Below the pieces are notes generated by a model. The model worked only from the letters and a program-made list of their open reading frames with translations, made no database searches and had not been told where the DNA came from. 64,000 bases of DNA. It comes from Xylophilus sp042867185 (GTDB taxonomy: Bacteria; Pseudomonadota; Gammaproteobacteria; Burkholderiales; Burkholderiaceae_C). Shown here piece after piece: positions 16,866 to 23,969 of this stretch. The position numbers and the translations under genes are program-made. The stretch lies in contig JBHZQV010000003.1 in NCBI GenBank assembly GCA_042867185.1, positions 186,001-250,000 of the forward strand. The letters run 5' to 3'. Numbering within the stretch: position 1 is the stretch's first letter; every line of letters starts with the position of its first letter.

Positions 16866-17978
16866 ATGAGCATCGAAATTCGCAACGTCAGCAAGCAGTT
16901 CGGCAACTTCCAGGCGCTGCAGGACGTCAGCCTCGACATCGATTCGGGCGAGCTGATCGCCTTGCTCGGCCCTTCGGGCTGCGGCAAAACCACGCTGCTG
17001 CGCATCATCGCCGGCCTGGAGACGGCCGACACCGGCAGCATCCTGTTCGCCGGCGAAGACACCACCGACGTGCACGTGCGGGAGCGGCAGGTCGGCTTCG
17101 TGTTCCAGCACTACGCGCTGTTCCGCCACATGACGGTGTTCGAGAACGTCGCCTTCGGCCTGCGGGTCAAGCCGCGCAAGCTGCGGCCCAGCGAGGCGCA
17201 GATCAAGGAGAAGGTGCATTCGCTCCTGAACCTGGTGCAGCTCGACTGGCTGGCCGACCGCTATCCGTCGCAGCTTTCCGGCGGCCAGCGCCAGCGGATC
17301 GCGCTCGCGCGTGCGCTGGCGGTCGAGCCGAAGGTGCTGTTGCTCGACGAGCCCTTCGGCGCGCTCGATGCCAAGGTGCGCAAGGAACTGCGCCGCTGGC
17401 TGCGCCGGCTGCACGACGAGCTGCACGTCACCAGCATCTTCGTGACGCACGACCAGGAAGAGGCGCTGGAGGTGGCCGACCGGGTGGTGCTGATGAACAA
17501 GGGCAAGGTCGAGCAGAGCGGCTCGCCGCAGGAGGTCTGGGACCATCCGGCGAGCCCTTTCGTCTACGGCTTCCTGGGCGACGTGAACCTGTTCCACGGC
17601 CGGGCCGACCAGGGCGCGGTGCATGTCGAGGGCATCCGCCTGGACGCGCCCGAGCATGCCGGCGTGCTGGACGCCGCGGCCTTCGCCTATGTGCGTCCGC
17701 ACGACCTCGACGTGCAGCGCTACACCCCCGGTTCCGACCGCGATGCGGCCGGCCAGCGGCGCGGCATCGTCGCGGTGCTGGAGCGGTCGATCGTCGTCGG
17801 CCCGATCGCGCGGCTGGAGCTGCTCGCCACCGAGCCGCAGGCGGCCCACGACGGCAAGGACGCGCTGATCGAGGCGCAGATTCCGGCGGACCAGTTCCGC
17901 GCCATGGCGCTCCAGGACGGCGACACCCTGGTGCTGACGCCGCTGCGCGCACGGGTCTTCGTCGAAGGCGTGCGCTAG
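16866..17978 (+). CDS. cysA: sulfate/thiosulfate ABC transporter ATP-binding protein CysA
   Basis: A 370-aa ABC ATPase. Walker A GPSGCGKTT from residue 35, Q-loop FQHYALFRHM, signature LSGGQRQRIALARAL, Walker B LLLDEPFGALDAKVRKEL and the His of VTHDQEEA are present, followed by a C-terminal TOBE-like regulatory domain (FAYVRPHDLDVQ). It powers CysTW. The stop TAG is part of the CTAG at which the mobile island has inserted, so the gene itself is intact but its former downstream neighbour has been cut off. Confidence 0.95.
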   Translation: MSIEIRNVSKQFGNFQALQDVSLDIDSGELIALLGPSGCGKTTLLRIIAGLETADTGSILFAGEDTTDVHVRERQVGFVFQHYALFRHMTVFENVAFGLRVKPRKLRPSEAQIKEKVHSLLNLVQLDWLADRYPSQLSGGQRQRIALARALAVEPKVLLLDEPFGALDAKVRKELRRWLRRLHDELHVTSIFVTHDQEEALEVADRVVLMNKGKVEQSGSPQEVWDHPASPFVYGFLGDVNLFHGRADQGAVHVEGIRLDAPEHAGVLDAAAFAYVRPHDLDVQRYTPGSDRDAAGQRRGIVAVLERSIVVGPIARLELLATEPQAAHDGKDALIEAQIPADQFRAMALQDGDTLVLTPLRARVFVEGVR

Positions 17979-18063
17979 GCTGAATCGACATTCAGCCAGA
18001 TGAGGATGGATGCGACCATGAAGCTGGCGAGGAAGTTGGCGGGTTTGCGGTCGTAGCGGACGG
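17975..18063 (-). pseudogene. IS5-family transposase, C-terminal remnant
   Basis: On the minus strand the frame reads VRYDRKPANFLASFMVASI then LIWLNVDSA and stop at the outer end. The RYD-K-ARNFLA...IIWLN pattern is the C-terminus of IS5-family DDE transposases. Only about 25 codons remain; the frame continues inward into tnpT sequence, which marks the junction near 18063. Confidence 0.65.
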
Positions 18064-18290
18064 TTGGCCGAGATCCTGGATCCAGCAGCGCCTGCACCGT
18101 CTGCGCTTCCGTGCGATAGCGCGTGGCCTCCTGCTGGCTGGCCTGCAGTCGCTCCTGCGTCTGGCGCAGCTCACAGCTCAACGCCTTGTTGGCCTCATGC
18201 TGCTTGCGCTCGGCATTTACCGCTGCGTCGTGTTTCGCCTGCAGCCGCGCCATGGCGTCGGCGTGCTCTAACGCCGCAAGGCGCGCACCA
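18064..18290 (-). pseudogene. tnpT: Tn4651-type tnpT fragment (cointegrate resolution accessory protein)
   Basis: Minus-strand coiled-coil sequence LAALEHADAMARLQAKHDAA, then ALSCELRQTQERLQASQQEA and YRTEAQTVQALLD. This is the pattern of TnpT, the helper of the tyrosine recombinase TnpS in Tn4651/Tn4652-like Tn3-family transposons. It is cut at both sides: by IS5 sequence on the left and by the antisense tnpS fragment on the right, so the res site between tnpS and tnpT is lost. Confidence 0.65.
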
Positions 18291-18317
18291 CGCGTCAGCC
18301 GTTTCCTGCCGCACGGG

Positions 18318-18690
18318 CATTGGGCCGACGTCAAGTTCACGATTGAGCAGATGCCGAGCGGCACACCTCGCGAGGCGTCCCATGCGGCTCTGGCCCGTTG
18401 GTTGTTCTCGCTGCTGTATATCGGTGGATTGCGGGTCTCGGAGGCGTGCGGCTCCAGGATGGGCGGGTTCTTCTGTCGGGCAGTGCCGACGGGAAGGAAC
18501 GCTGGTGGCTGGAGGTCACCGGCTTGGGCGAAAAGACGCGCCCGGTGCCGGCCACCGACGAACTCATGGCTGAGCTGCTGCGTTATCGCAAGGCCCTCGG
18601 GCTCAAGCCGCTGCCGGCCGACGGTGAGAACACACCGCTGGTGCTGCCGTTGATCGGTGCGACCAAGCCGATGGCGCGCAGCGCGGGCAT
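18318..18690 (+). pseudogene. tnpS: Tn4651-type tnpS fragment (tyrosine recombinase)
   Basis: Forward sequence HWADVKFTIEQMPSGTPREA, then LARWLFSLLYIGGLRVSEAC, then after a frameshift near 18480 KERWWLEVTGLGEKTRPVPA, DELMAELLRYRKALGL and TPLVLPLIG. The LLYIGGLRVSE part is the box I arginine motif of tyrosine recombinases. N-terminus, the catalytic HxxR and the Tyr are missing, so it is inactive. The rest of 18690-18884 shows no clear gene. Confidence 0.7.
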
Positions 18691-18884
18691 GCTCGTCGGG
18701 ATCGTGGCCGCAATCGATGATCGACGGGTCAAGCGCCGGTGGGATTCATGGCGAAGAACGTACAGCGAGCCCCACGCATATGGCGTGCGCTGTCGCTCGG
18801 CAGGCGAGCCTTGAATCGAGTCAAACCCGTGCTTGCCACCGGCCGAGAACCAAGCCTACCCGCGACTGCGCCTAGAATCGCGTC

Positions 18885-19274
18885 ATGCGGATCGGTATCG
18901 TCGGCAAGAGGATTCTGTCGTGGGTGGCTTGCTTGGCTATCCTGATGTCCTCGCTCGCGCCGGCCATTTCGCATGCGCTGAGGGCCGGGTCAGGCGGCAA
19001 CTGGATCGAGGTCTGCTCGGTCACAGGATCCAAGCTGGTGCGCGTCGATGACGGCGCCGGCAAGACAGCGCCCGACCTGCCTTCGCACAATCTGCTGGAC
19101 CATTGTCCGTACTGCGCGTTGCATGCCACGGCGTTCGCGCCGCCTCCCGCGCCGATGGCCGGGCTGCCGGCATCGGCGCTGTCCTTCGAGTTGCCCCCGC
19201 TCTTCCTGTCCGCGCCGCGCACCTTGCATGCGTGGCGAACGTCCCGGCCTCGCGGTCCACCCGCTCTCTCCTGA
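18885..19274 (+). CDS. DUF2946-family protein
   Basis: A 129-aa protein with an N-terminal membrane/signal segment (ILSWVACLAILMSSLAPAISHAL) and the family feature LLDHCPYCALHA, a CxxC with flanking His that could bind metal or form a disulfide. DUF2946 genes are often found beside copper genes and TonB-dependent receptors. First intact cargo gene of the island and the likely head of the operon. Function unknown; a periplasmic metal-handling role is inferred from the motif and neighbours. Confidence 0.75.
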   Translation: MRIGIVGKRILSWVACLAILMSSLAPAISHALRAGSGGNWIEVCSVTGSKLVRVDDGAGKTAPDLPSHNLLDHCPYCALHATAFAPPPAPMAGLPASALSFELPPLFLSAPRTLHAWRTSRPRGPPALS

Positions 19275-19337
19275 CGCTTTGCGCTAGTCCGTCATGCGCG
19301 GCGCATGCCCGCGCGTGCCCGCCGTCAGGAGACTCCC

Positions 19338-19646
19338 ATGGTTCACGTCGAACGCGCCTCGCGGCGCGGCGACCCGCTCGCGCATCCGTGCCTGAACAGG
19401 CGCTGCAGCGGTCGCATCCCGCCTTATTCACTGGCGTTTGAAGCCTCGCCCTACTGGAGCGAGATCGATGCAGTATCTCGCCGCCTTCCCGGCCTGATTG
19501 CCGTGGCGGCCGCATTGCTGGCCGCCGCGCTCACGGCAGCGCCGCTGTCCGCCGGCTCCACACACGCATGCCGTGCATGCAAGGCTGGCCTCCCGCTCTC
19601 GCCTTTTCCGTCCCCCGCTGCGAACGGCAACCCCATCGATCCATGA
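19338..19646 (+). CDS. small membrane protein coupled to the TonB receptor gene
   Basis: A 102-aa frame starting at ATG 19338 after an AGGAG ribosome site. Its TGA overlaps the ATG of the receptor gene at 19643 (ATGA), which supports real translation and coupling. The product has one strong membrane helix (LPGLIAVAAALLAAALTAAPL) followed by a short outside tail with HACRAC. No family is recognised. It may assist the receptor or metal handling in the envelope, or act mainly as a coupling leader. Confidence 0.5.
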   Translation: MVHVERASRRGDPLAHPCLNRRCSGRIPPYSLAFEASPYWSEIDAVSRRLPGLIAVAAALLAAALTAAPLSAGSTHACRACKAGLPLSPFPSPAANGNPIDP

Positions 19647-21583
19647 CCCTCACCACTTCCATGAAAAGAAGCGCCGTACTCCGCCTTCGTCTCACTGCCA
19701 TCGCCGCCGCGCTGGCCTGCCATGGCTTCGCCGCCGCGCAAGCCGAGCAGCAATTGCCGCCCATCGTCATCACGGGCAGCCCGATCATCGAGAGCAACCG
19801 CACCGATGCCTTCGGCAGCTTGGCCACCGAGGTCACGTCCTCGCAGGTGCGCGACCTCAACGCGCTCGACCTGTCCTCGGCCTTGCGGCGCACGCCCGGC
19901 GTGTCGGTTTCGCGCTTCAACCCCGTGGGGTCGTTCGGTGGCGACGAGGGCGGCGCGGTGTTCGTGCGCGGGCTGGGTGCGAGCCGCCCCGGCAGCGAGA
20001 TCAAGACCTACGTCGATGGCATTCCGCTCTACATGGGCGTGTGGAACCACCCTCTGCTCGACCTGATCCCGGTCAACGGCATCGACCGCGTCACCGTCTA
20101 CAAGGGGCCGCAGCCGCAGACCTTCGGCAACACCTTCGCCGCGATCGACGTGACGCCTCTGCGCGCCACACGTGAAGGCTTCTCGGCCGATGGCCGCTTG
20201 AGCGCGGGCAGCTTTTCCACCGTGGTCGAGCAGGCCAGCCTGCAACTGCGCCAAGGCGATTTCGGCTTCGCGCTGGCCCAGGGCACGGCCCGCTCCGACG
20301 GCAGTCGCCCCGAGGGCGACGGCAAACTGTCCAACCTGCTGGGCCGGGTGGAATATCGATTGACGCCGCAATGGTCATTGGGAGCTACATTCCTTTATGC
20401 CGACAACAAGGTGTCGGACCCAGGCGAGGACGGCAATCCCGCCACCAAGACCGGCCGGTTCGACACGCGCGGCGACTTCACGGCCGTCTCCGTCTCGCAC
20501 GACCACGAGCGCGCGCGCGGTTCTCTGCAGGTTTACGACAACAGCGGCCAAGGCAACTCGCACGACAACCCCTCGCAGGCCGACACGCTCAGCAAGTTCC
20601 GCCTCAGCGGCGTGCGCTGGAACGAGACCGTGCAGCCATGGGCCGACGGCGAGATCGTCGCCGGCATCGACGTGGACCGCATGAGTGGCAGCGTGGCTTT
20701 CGCCGGCTTCACCGCGTTCGACGGCGTGTCGCTGCGCCTGACTTCGCCGCACGTGGCGCTGAGCCAGGCGGTGTCGCTGGGCGGCGGTTGGAAAGCCACG
20801 CCGTCGGCTGGCGTGCGCTTCTATGACCACAGCGTCTACGGCCACTCCACGGCGCCGCATGCGGGCGTGGTGGTCGACCATGGCGACGCACTGTCGCTGC
20901 GCCTCAACGCAGCGCGGGGGCTCAACCATCCGGGGCTGGACGCCGCGCTGCTCAACGCCATCGTGCCGCCGCTGGCCGGCGCGCCAACAAGCTGGCGCGA
21001 CCTGCAGCCCGAGCGCATGGACCACGTGGAGATGGGCGCGCGCTGGTCGCCGCAGCCGGGCAGCAGCATCGACGTGGCCGTCTTCAACGACCAGTTGAAG
21101 GACCGCTACGTGTTCGCCTTCCCTCCCGCCGTGGCCATGCCCAGCTTCACCAACCTCGGCGACTACAGCGTCCGGGGTGCCGAGCTGACGGTGCAGCATG
21201 CCATCGGCAAAGCCTGGTCGCTGTTCGGCGGCCTGACGCTGCTCGACCCGAGCCGCAGCGATTTGCCGTATGCGCCGCGCCGCGCGCTGTCGCTGGGCGC
21301 GAACTGGCGGCAAGGCCCCTGGCGCCTGAGCGCCGACGCGCAGGCGCAAAGCGAGATGTTCACGCTCAAGCGCGACCGTGCCGACGGTTCCACCAACACC
21401 GGCCGCGTGGGCGGCTTCGCCGTGGTCAACCTGCGGACCGCGTATGCGCTGCCGCGGCTGCTCGGGCCGCGCGGCGAAGTCTTTCTCGCTCTAGAAAACC
21501 TCGCCGACCGCAGCTATGCCTATCGCCCCGGTTATCCCATGCCCGGCCGTTCCGTGCAGATCGGCGTGCACCTGAGCCTGTAA
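19643..21583 (+). CDS. TonB-dependent outer-membrane receptor
   Basis: A 646-aa outer-membrane receptor: signal peptide, TonB box/plug region (LPPIVITGSPI, then SSALRRTPGVSVSRFNPVGS and VFVRGLGASRPGSEIKTYVDG), and a beta-barrel ending in GVHLSL with the C-terminal Leu. There are His-rich spots (SVSHDHERARG, FYDHSVYGHSTAPHAG) that could line a metal path. Start at ATG 19643 or the nearby ATG 19661. With the biosynthesis genes downstream, it is the predicted uptake receptor of the metal-loaded product, in the role PdtK has in the pyridine-dithiocarboxylate system. Iron, copper or zinc could be the metal; the next gene favours copper. Confidence 0.88.
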   Translation: MTLTTSMKRSAVLRLRLTAIAAALACHGFAAAQAEQQLPPIVITGSPIIESNRTDAFGSLATEVTSSQVRDLNALDLSSALRRTPGVSVSRFNPVGSFGGDEGGAVFVRGLGASRPGSEIKTYVDGIPLYMGVWNHPLLDLIPVNGIDRVTVYKGPQPQTFGNTFAAIDVTPLRATREGFSADGRLSAGSFSTVVEQASLQLRQGDFGFALAQGTARSDGSRPEGDGKLSNLLGRVEYRLTPQWSLGATFLYADNKVSDPGEDGNPATKTGRFDTRGDFTAVSVSHDHERARGSLQVYDNSGQGNSHDNPSQADTLSKFRLSGVRWNETVQPWADGEIVAGIDVDRMSGSVAFAGFTAFDGVSLRLTSPHVALSQAVSLGGGWKATPSAGVRFYDHSVYGHSTAPHAGVVVDHGDALSLRLNAARGLNHPGLDAALLNAIVPPLAGAPTSWRDLQPERMDHVEMGARWSPQPGSSIDVAVFNDQLKDRYVFAFPPAVAMPSFTNLGDYSVRGAELTVQHAIGKAWSLFGGLTLLDPSRSDLPYAPRRALSLGANWRQGPWRLSADAQAQSEMFTLKRDRADGSTNTGRVGGFAVVNLRTAYALPRLLGPRGEVFLALENLADRSYAYRPGYPMPGRSVQIGVHLSL

Positions 21584-21609
21584 CCCAACCCGTCGAAAGG
21601 AGCACTTCC

Positions 21610-22074
21610 ATGACAACCCTACACCGCTGGCCGCGAGCGGCCCTCATCGCCGCAGCCCTAACCTGGAACGCCTTGAGCGCCGTGGCTGCCGATCCGACAG
21701 ACGAAACCGCGATCAGGCAGGTCATCCTCTCCACTTGGGACAAGCCCGAGGCGCGCGTGGAAGTCGGCCCGGTGGTCGTGGCCGGCAACCGCGCCGTGGC
21801 CGGGTGGACGCAGGGCCAGCGCGGCGGCCGTGCATTGATGGCGCGGGACCAGTCCGGACACTGGGCCGTGGCGGCCTGCGGCGGCGATAGTCTCAAGGAC
21901 GCGAAGACGCTGCAGTCCTCGGGCATGTCCGCCGCCGAGGCGCGCCAGATCAGCGCGTCGCTCGCCAAGGCCGAGAGCGCCGTGCCCGCCGCGCGCCGCG
22001 CGCTGTTTTCCACTTTCGATGGCCTGATGCGCATGGACGCTGCCGGGCACGCGGCCTCGGGAGGCCGGCCATGA
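21610..22074 (+). CDS. periplasmic copper-uptake-associated protein
   Basis: A 154-aa secreted protein: signal peptide (RAALIAAALTWNALSAVAADP), then DETAIRQVILSTWDKPEARV, GNRAVAGWTQGQRGGRALM and HWAVAACGGDSLKDAKTL. I recognise this as the family named copper uptake system-associated protein, usually next to OprC-like TonB receptors; the exact biochemical role is not known. It starts after a GAAAGGAG site 27 bp past the receptor stop, and its stop overlaps the ATG of the ThiF-like gene by 4 bp. This ties the receptor module and the sulfur-transfer module into one operon. Confidence 0.72.
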   Translation: MTTLHRWPRAALIAAALTWNALSAVAADPTDETAIRQVILSTWDKPEARVEVGPVVVAGNRAVAGWTQGQRGGRALMARDQSGHWAVAACGGDSLKDAKTLQSSGMSAAEARQISASLAKAESAVPAARRALFSTFDGLMRMDAAGHAASGGRP

Positions 22075-23234
22075 AGCTGCCGCCGCTGGTGCCGCCGCGC
22101 GCGGAACTGAGCCCGGAGGAGATCGCCCGCTACAGCCGCCACCTGCTGCTGCCTGAATTGGGCCTCGAAGGCCAGCGCCGCCTGAAAAGCGCCCGCGTGC
22201 TCGTGGTCGGCGCGGGCGGCCTGGGCTCGCCGGTGCTGCTGTACCTGGCGGCGGCGGGCGTGGGCCGCATCGGCATCAATGAGTTCGACGTGGTGGAAGC
22301 GTCCAACCTGCAGCGGCAGGTGATCCACGGCATGTCGGGCCTCGGCCGCTCCAAGGCGGAAAGCGCCGCGCGGGCGATCCGTGAACTCAACCCCTTCGTG
22401 GACGTGCGCCTGCACGGCGAGCGCCTGGAGGCGCACAACGCGCTCGCCGTGCTCGACGGCTACGACCTGGTGATCGACGGCACCGACAATTTCGCCACGC
22501 GCTACCTCGTCAACGATGCCTGCGTGCTGGCCGGCAAGCCCTACGTGTGGGGCTCGATCTACCGCTTCGAAGGCCAGGCCTCGGTGTTCTGGGAAGACGC
22601 GCCGGACGGCGCGGGACTGAACTACCGCGACCTCTACCCGGAACCCCCGCCGCCGGAACTGGCGCCGTCGTGCTCGGAGGGCGGCGTTTTGGGCGTGCTG
22701 TGCGCGGCCATCGGCTCGGTCATGGCTACCGAGGCCGTCAAGCTCATCGCAGGGCTGGGCGAATCGCTGCTCGGGCGGCTGATGGTCTACGACGCGCTGG
22801 ACATGAGCTGGCGCAGCCTGCCCATCCGCCGCGCCCGGCAGCGCGCGCTCATCACCAGACTCATCGACTACCCAGCCTTCTGCGGGCTGCGCACGGTGAC
22901 AACCGGCGAGGTGTCCGCGCAGTCGGCCCGCGAACTCAAAGCCCTGCTTGACGGCGACGCACCGCCGGTGCTGATCGACGTGCGCGAAGCTTCGGAGCGC
23001 GCCATTGCCAGCATCCCCGGGGCGCGGCACGTGCCCAAGGACACGCTGACCGAAGACCCCTGGCTCGCCGGCCTGCCCAAGGAAACGCCGATCGTTCTGC
23101 ATTGCAAGTCGGGCGTGCGTTCGCGCCAGGCGCTGCTGGCCCTGCGCGAGCGCGGCTATGTCGACGTGCGCCATCTCGACGGGGGCATCCTGGCCTGGAT
23201 CGACCAGGTGGACGCCTCCTTGCCACGATATTGA
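22071..23234 (+). CDS. E1-like ThiF/MoeZ adenylyltransferase with C-terminal rhodanese domain
   Basis: A 387-aa two-domain enzyme. Residues about 15-260 are the E1-like fold: GAGGLG at 47-52, NLQRQVIHG, DGTDNFATRYLVND and the conserved Cys201 in PSCSEGGVLGVLC. The zinc-binding CxxC pairs of MoeB are absent, as in MoeZ, PdtF and QbsC. Residues about 285-387 are a rhodanese domain with active-site Cys345 in LHCKSGVRS. It should adenylate the C-terminal Gly of the small carrier at 23679-23969 and load it with sulfur as a thiocarboxylate. It overlaps the preceding stop (ATGA) and is followed by the JAMM gene after 11 bp. Confidence 0.9.
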   Translation: MKLPPLVPPRAELSPEEIARYSRHLLLPELGLEGQRRLKSARVLVVGAGGLGSPVLLYLAAAGVGRIGINEFDVVEASNLQRQVIHGMSGLGRSKAESAARAIRELNPFVDVRLHGERLEAHNALAVLDGYDLVIDGTDNFATRYLVNDACVLAGKPYVWGSIYRFEGQASVFWEDAPDGAGLNYRDLYPEPPPPELAPSCSEGGVLGVLCAAIGSVMATEAVKLIAGLGESLLGRLMVYDALDMSWRSLPIRRARQRALITRLIDYPAFCGLRTVTTGEVSAQSARELKALLDGDAPPVLIDVREASERAIASIPGARHVPKDTLTEDPWLAGLPKETPIVLHCKSGVRSRQALLALRERGYVDVRHLDGGILAWIDQVDASLPRY

Positions 23235-23245
23235 GGAGACCGGCC

Positions 23246-23665
23246 ATGCTCTTTCTCACCCCAGAACTGGCCGATGCCGTGACGCGGCACGCGCTGGCGG
23301 CGCATCCCGTTGAAGCCTGCGGACTGATCGCCGGCCTGCCCGGCGAACACCCAGCCCGCCGCGTGCCGCTGCGCAATGCAGCGGATGCCTCCGACGCCTT
23401 TCGCTTCGATTCGCGTGAGCAGCTCACCGTGTGGCGCGAGCTGGAAGAGCGCGGCGAAGTGCCGCGCGCGTTCTACCACTCGCATACCGCGTCGCGCGCT
23501 TATCCCAGCCGGGAAGACGTGGCCTTCGCCACCGATCCCGCCACGCACTACCTCATCATTTCCATCGCCGACCGAGAGTGCCCCGAGCTGCGCAGCTTCC
23601 GCATCGCCGCAGGCCGCGTCATCGAGGAAACGCTGGTCATCGCCCACCGTCCTTCGTCTACGTAA
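23246..23665 (+). CDS. JAMM/Mov34 (M67) metallopeptidase
   Basis: A 139-aa zinc peptidase of the JAB1/MPN+ fold. The active-site set is complete: Glu23 (HPVEACGL), His78 and His80 (YHSHT), Ser88 and Asp91 (PSRED), which gives the HxH-x7-S-x2-D motif. In thioquinolobactin and PDTC pathways the matching enzymes (QbsD, PdtG) trim extra residues from the ThiS-like carrier to expose Gly-Gly. The carrier encoded next ends in Gly residues plus His-Ala-Cys, so it is the natural substrate here. Strong GAGGAGA ribosome site. Alternative: a carrier-cysteine hydrolase like Mec+. Confidence 0.9.
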   Translation: MLFLTPELADAVTRHALAAHPVEACGLIAGLPGEHPARRVPLRNAADASDAFRFDSREQLTVWRELEERGEVPRAFYHSHTASRAYPSREDVAFATDPATHYLIISIADRECPELRSFRIAAGRVIEETLVIAHRPSST

Positions 23666-23678
23666 AGGAGCCTTTTCC

Positions 23679-23969
23679 ATGACCGTCACCGTCCACATCC
23701 CCTCGCTGCTGCGCATGCTCACGCACGACCTCAAGCGCGTCGAAGGCGCCGGCAGCACGGTGCTCGAAGTGATCGAGTCCATCGACCGCCGGCACCCTGG
23801 CCTCAAGGACCGGCTCGTCAGCGAAGGCCGCGCGCACCGCTTCATGAACCTCTACGTCAACGACGACGACATCCGCTTCGCCAACGACCTGGCCACGCCC
23901 GTGAAGGCCGGCGACACGCTGACCATCCTGCCCGCAGTGGCCGGCGGCGGCGGGGGGCACGCATGCTGA
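23679..23969 (+). CDS. ThiS/MoaD-like sulfur-carrier protein with masked C-terminus
   Basis: A 96-aa ubiquitin-fold protein: MTVTVHIPSLLRMLTHD, HPGLKDRLVSEGRAHRFMNLY, VNDDDIRFANDLATPVKAGD, then TLTILPAVAGGGGGHAC. The five glycines at 89-93 contain the Gly-Gly used as sulfur carrier, but three more residues (His-Ala-Cys) follow, so trimming is needed before activation, as for QbsE (which ends Gly-Gly-Cys-Phe). AAAGGAG ribosome site. The stop overlaps the start of the CoA-transferase gene by 7 bp. Confidence 0.9.
   Translation: MTVTVHIPSLLRMLTHDLKRVEGAGSTVLEVIESIDRRHPGLKDRLVSEGRAHRFMNLYVNDDDIRFANDLATPVKAGDTLTILPAVAGGGGGHAC

Noticed and set aside
18398..18814. 138-codon frame that could be called an intact recombinase gene
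   Set aside because: Only its middle matches the tyrosine recombinase and it is shifted against the upstream part; catalytic residues are missing, so it is a pseudogene.
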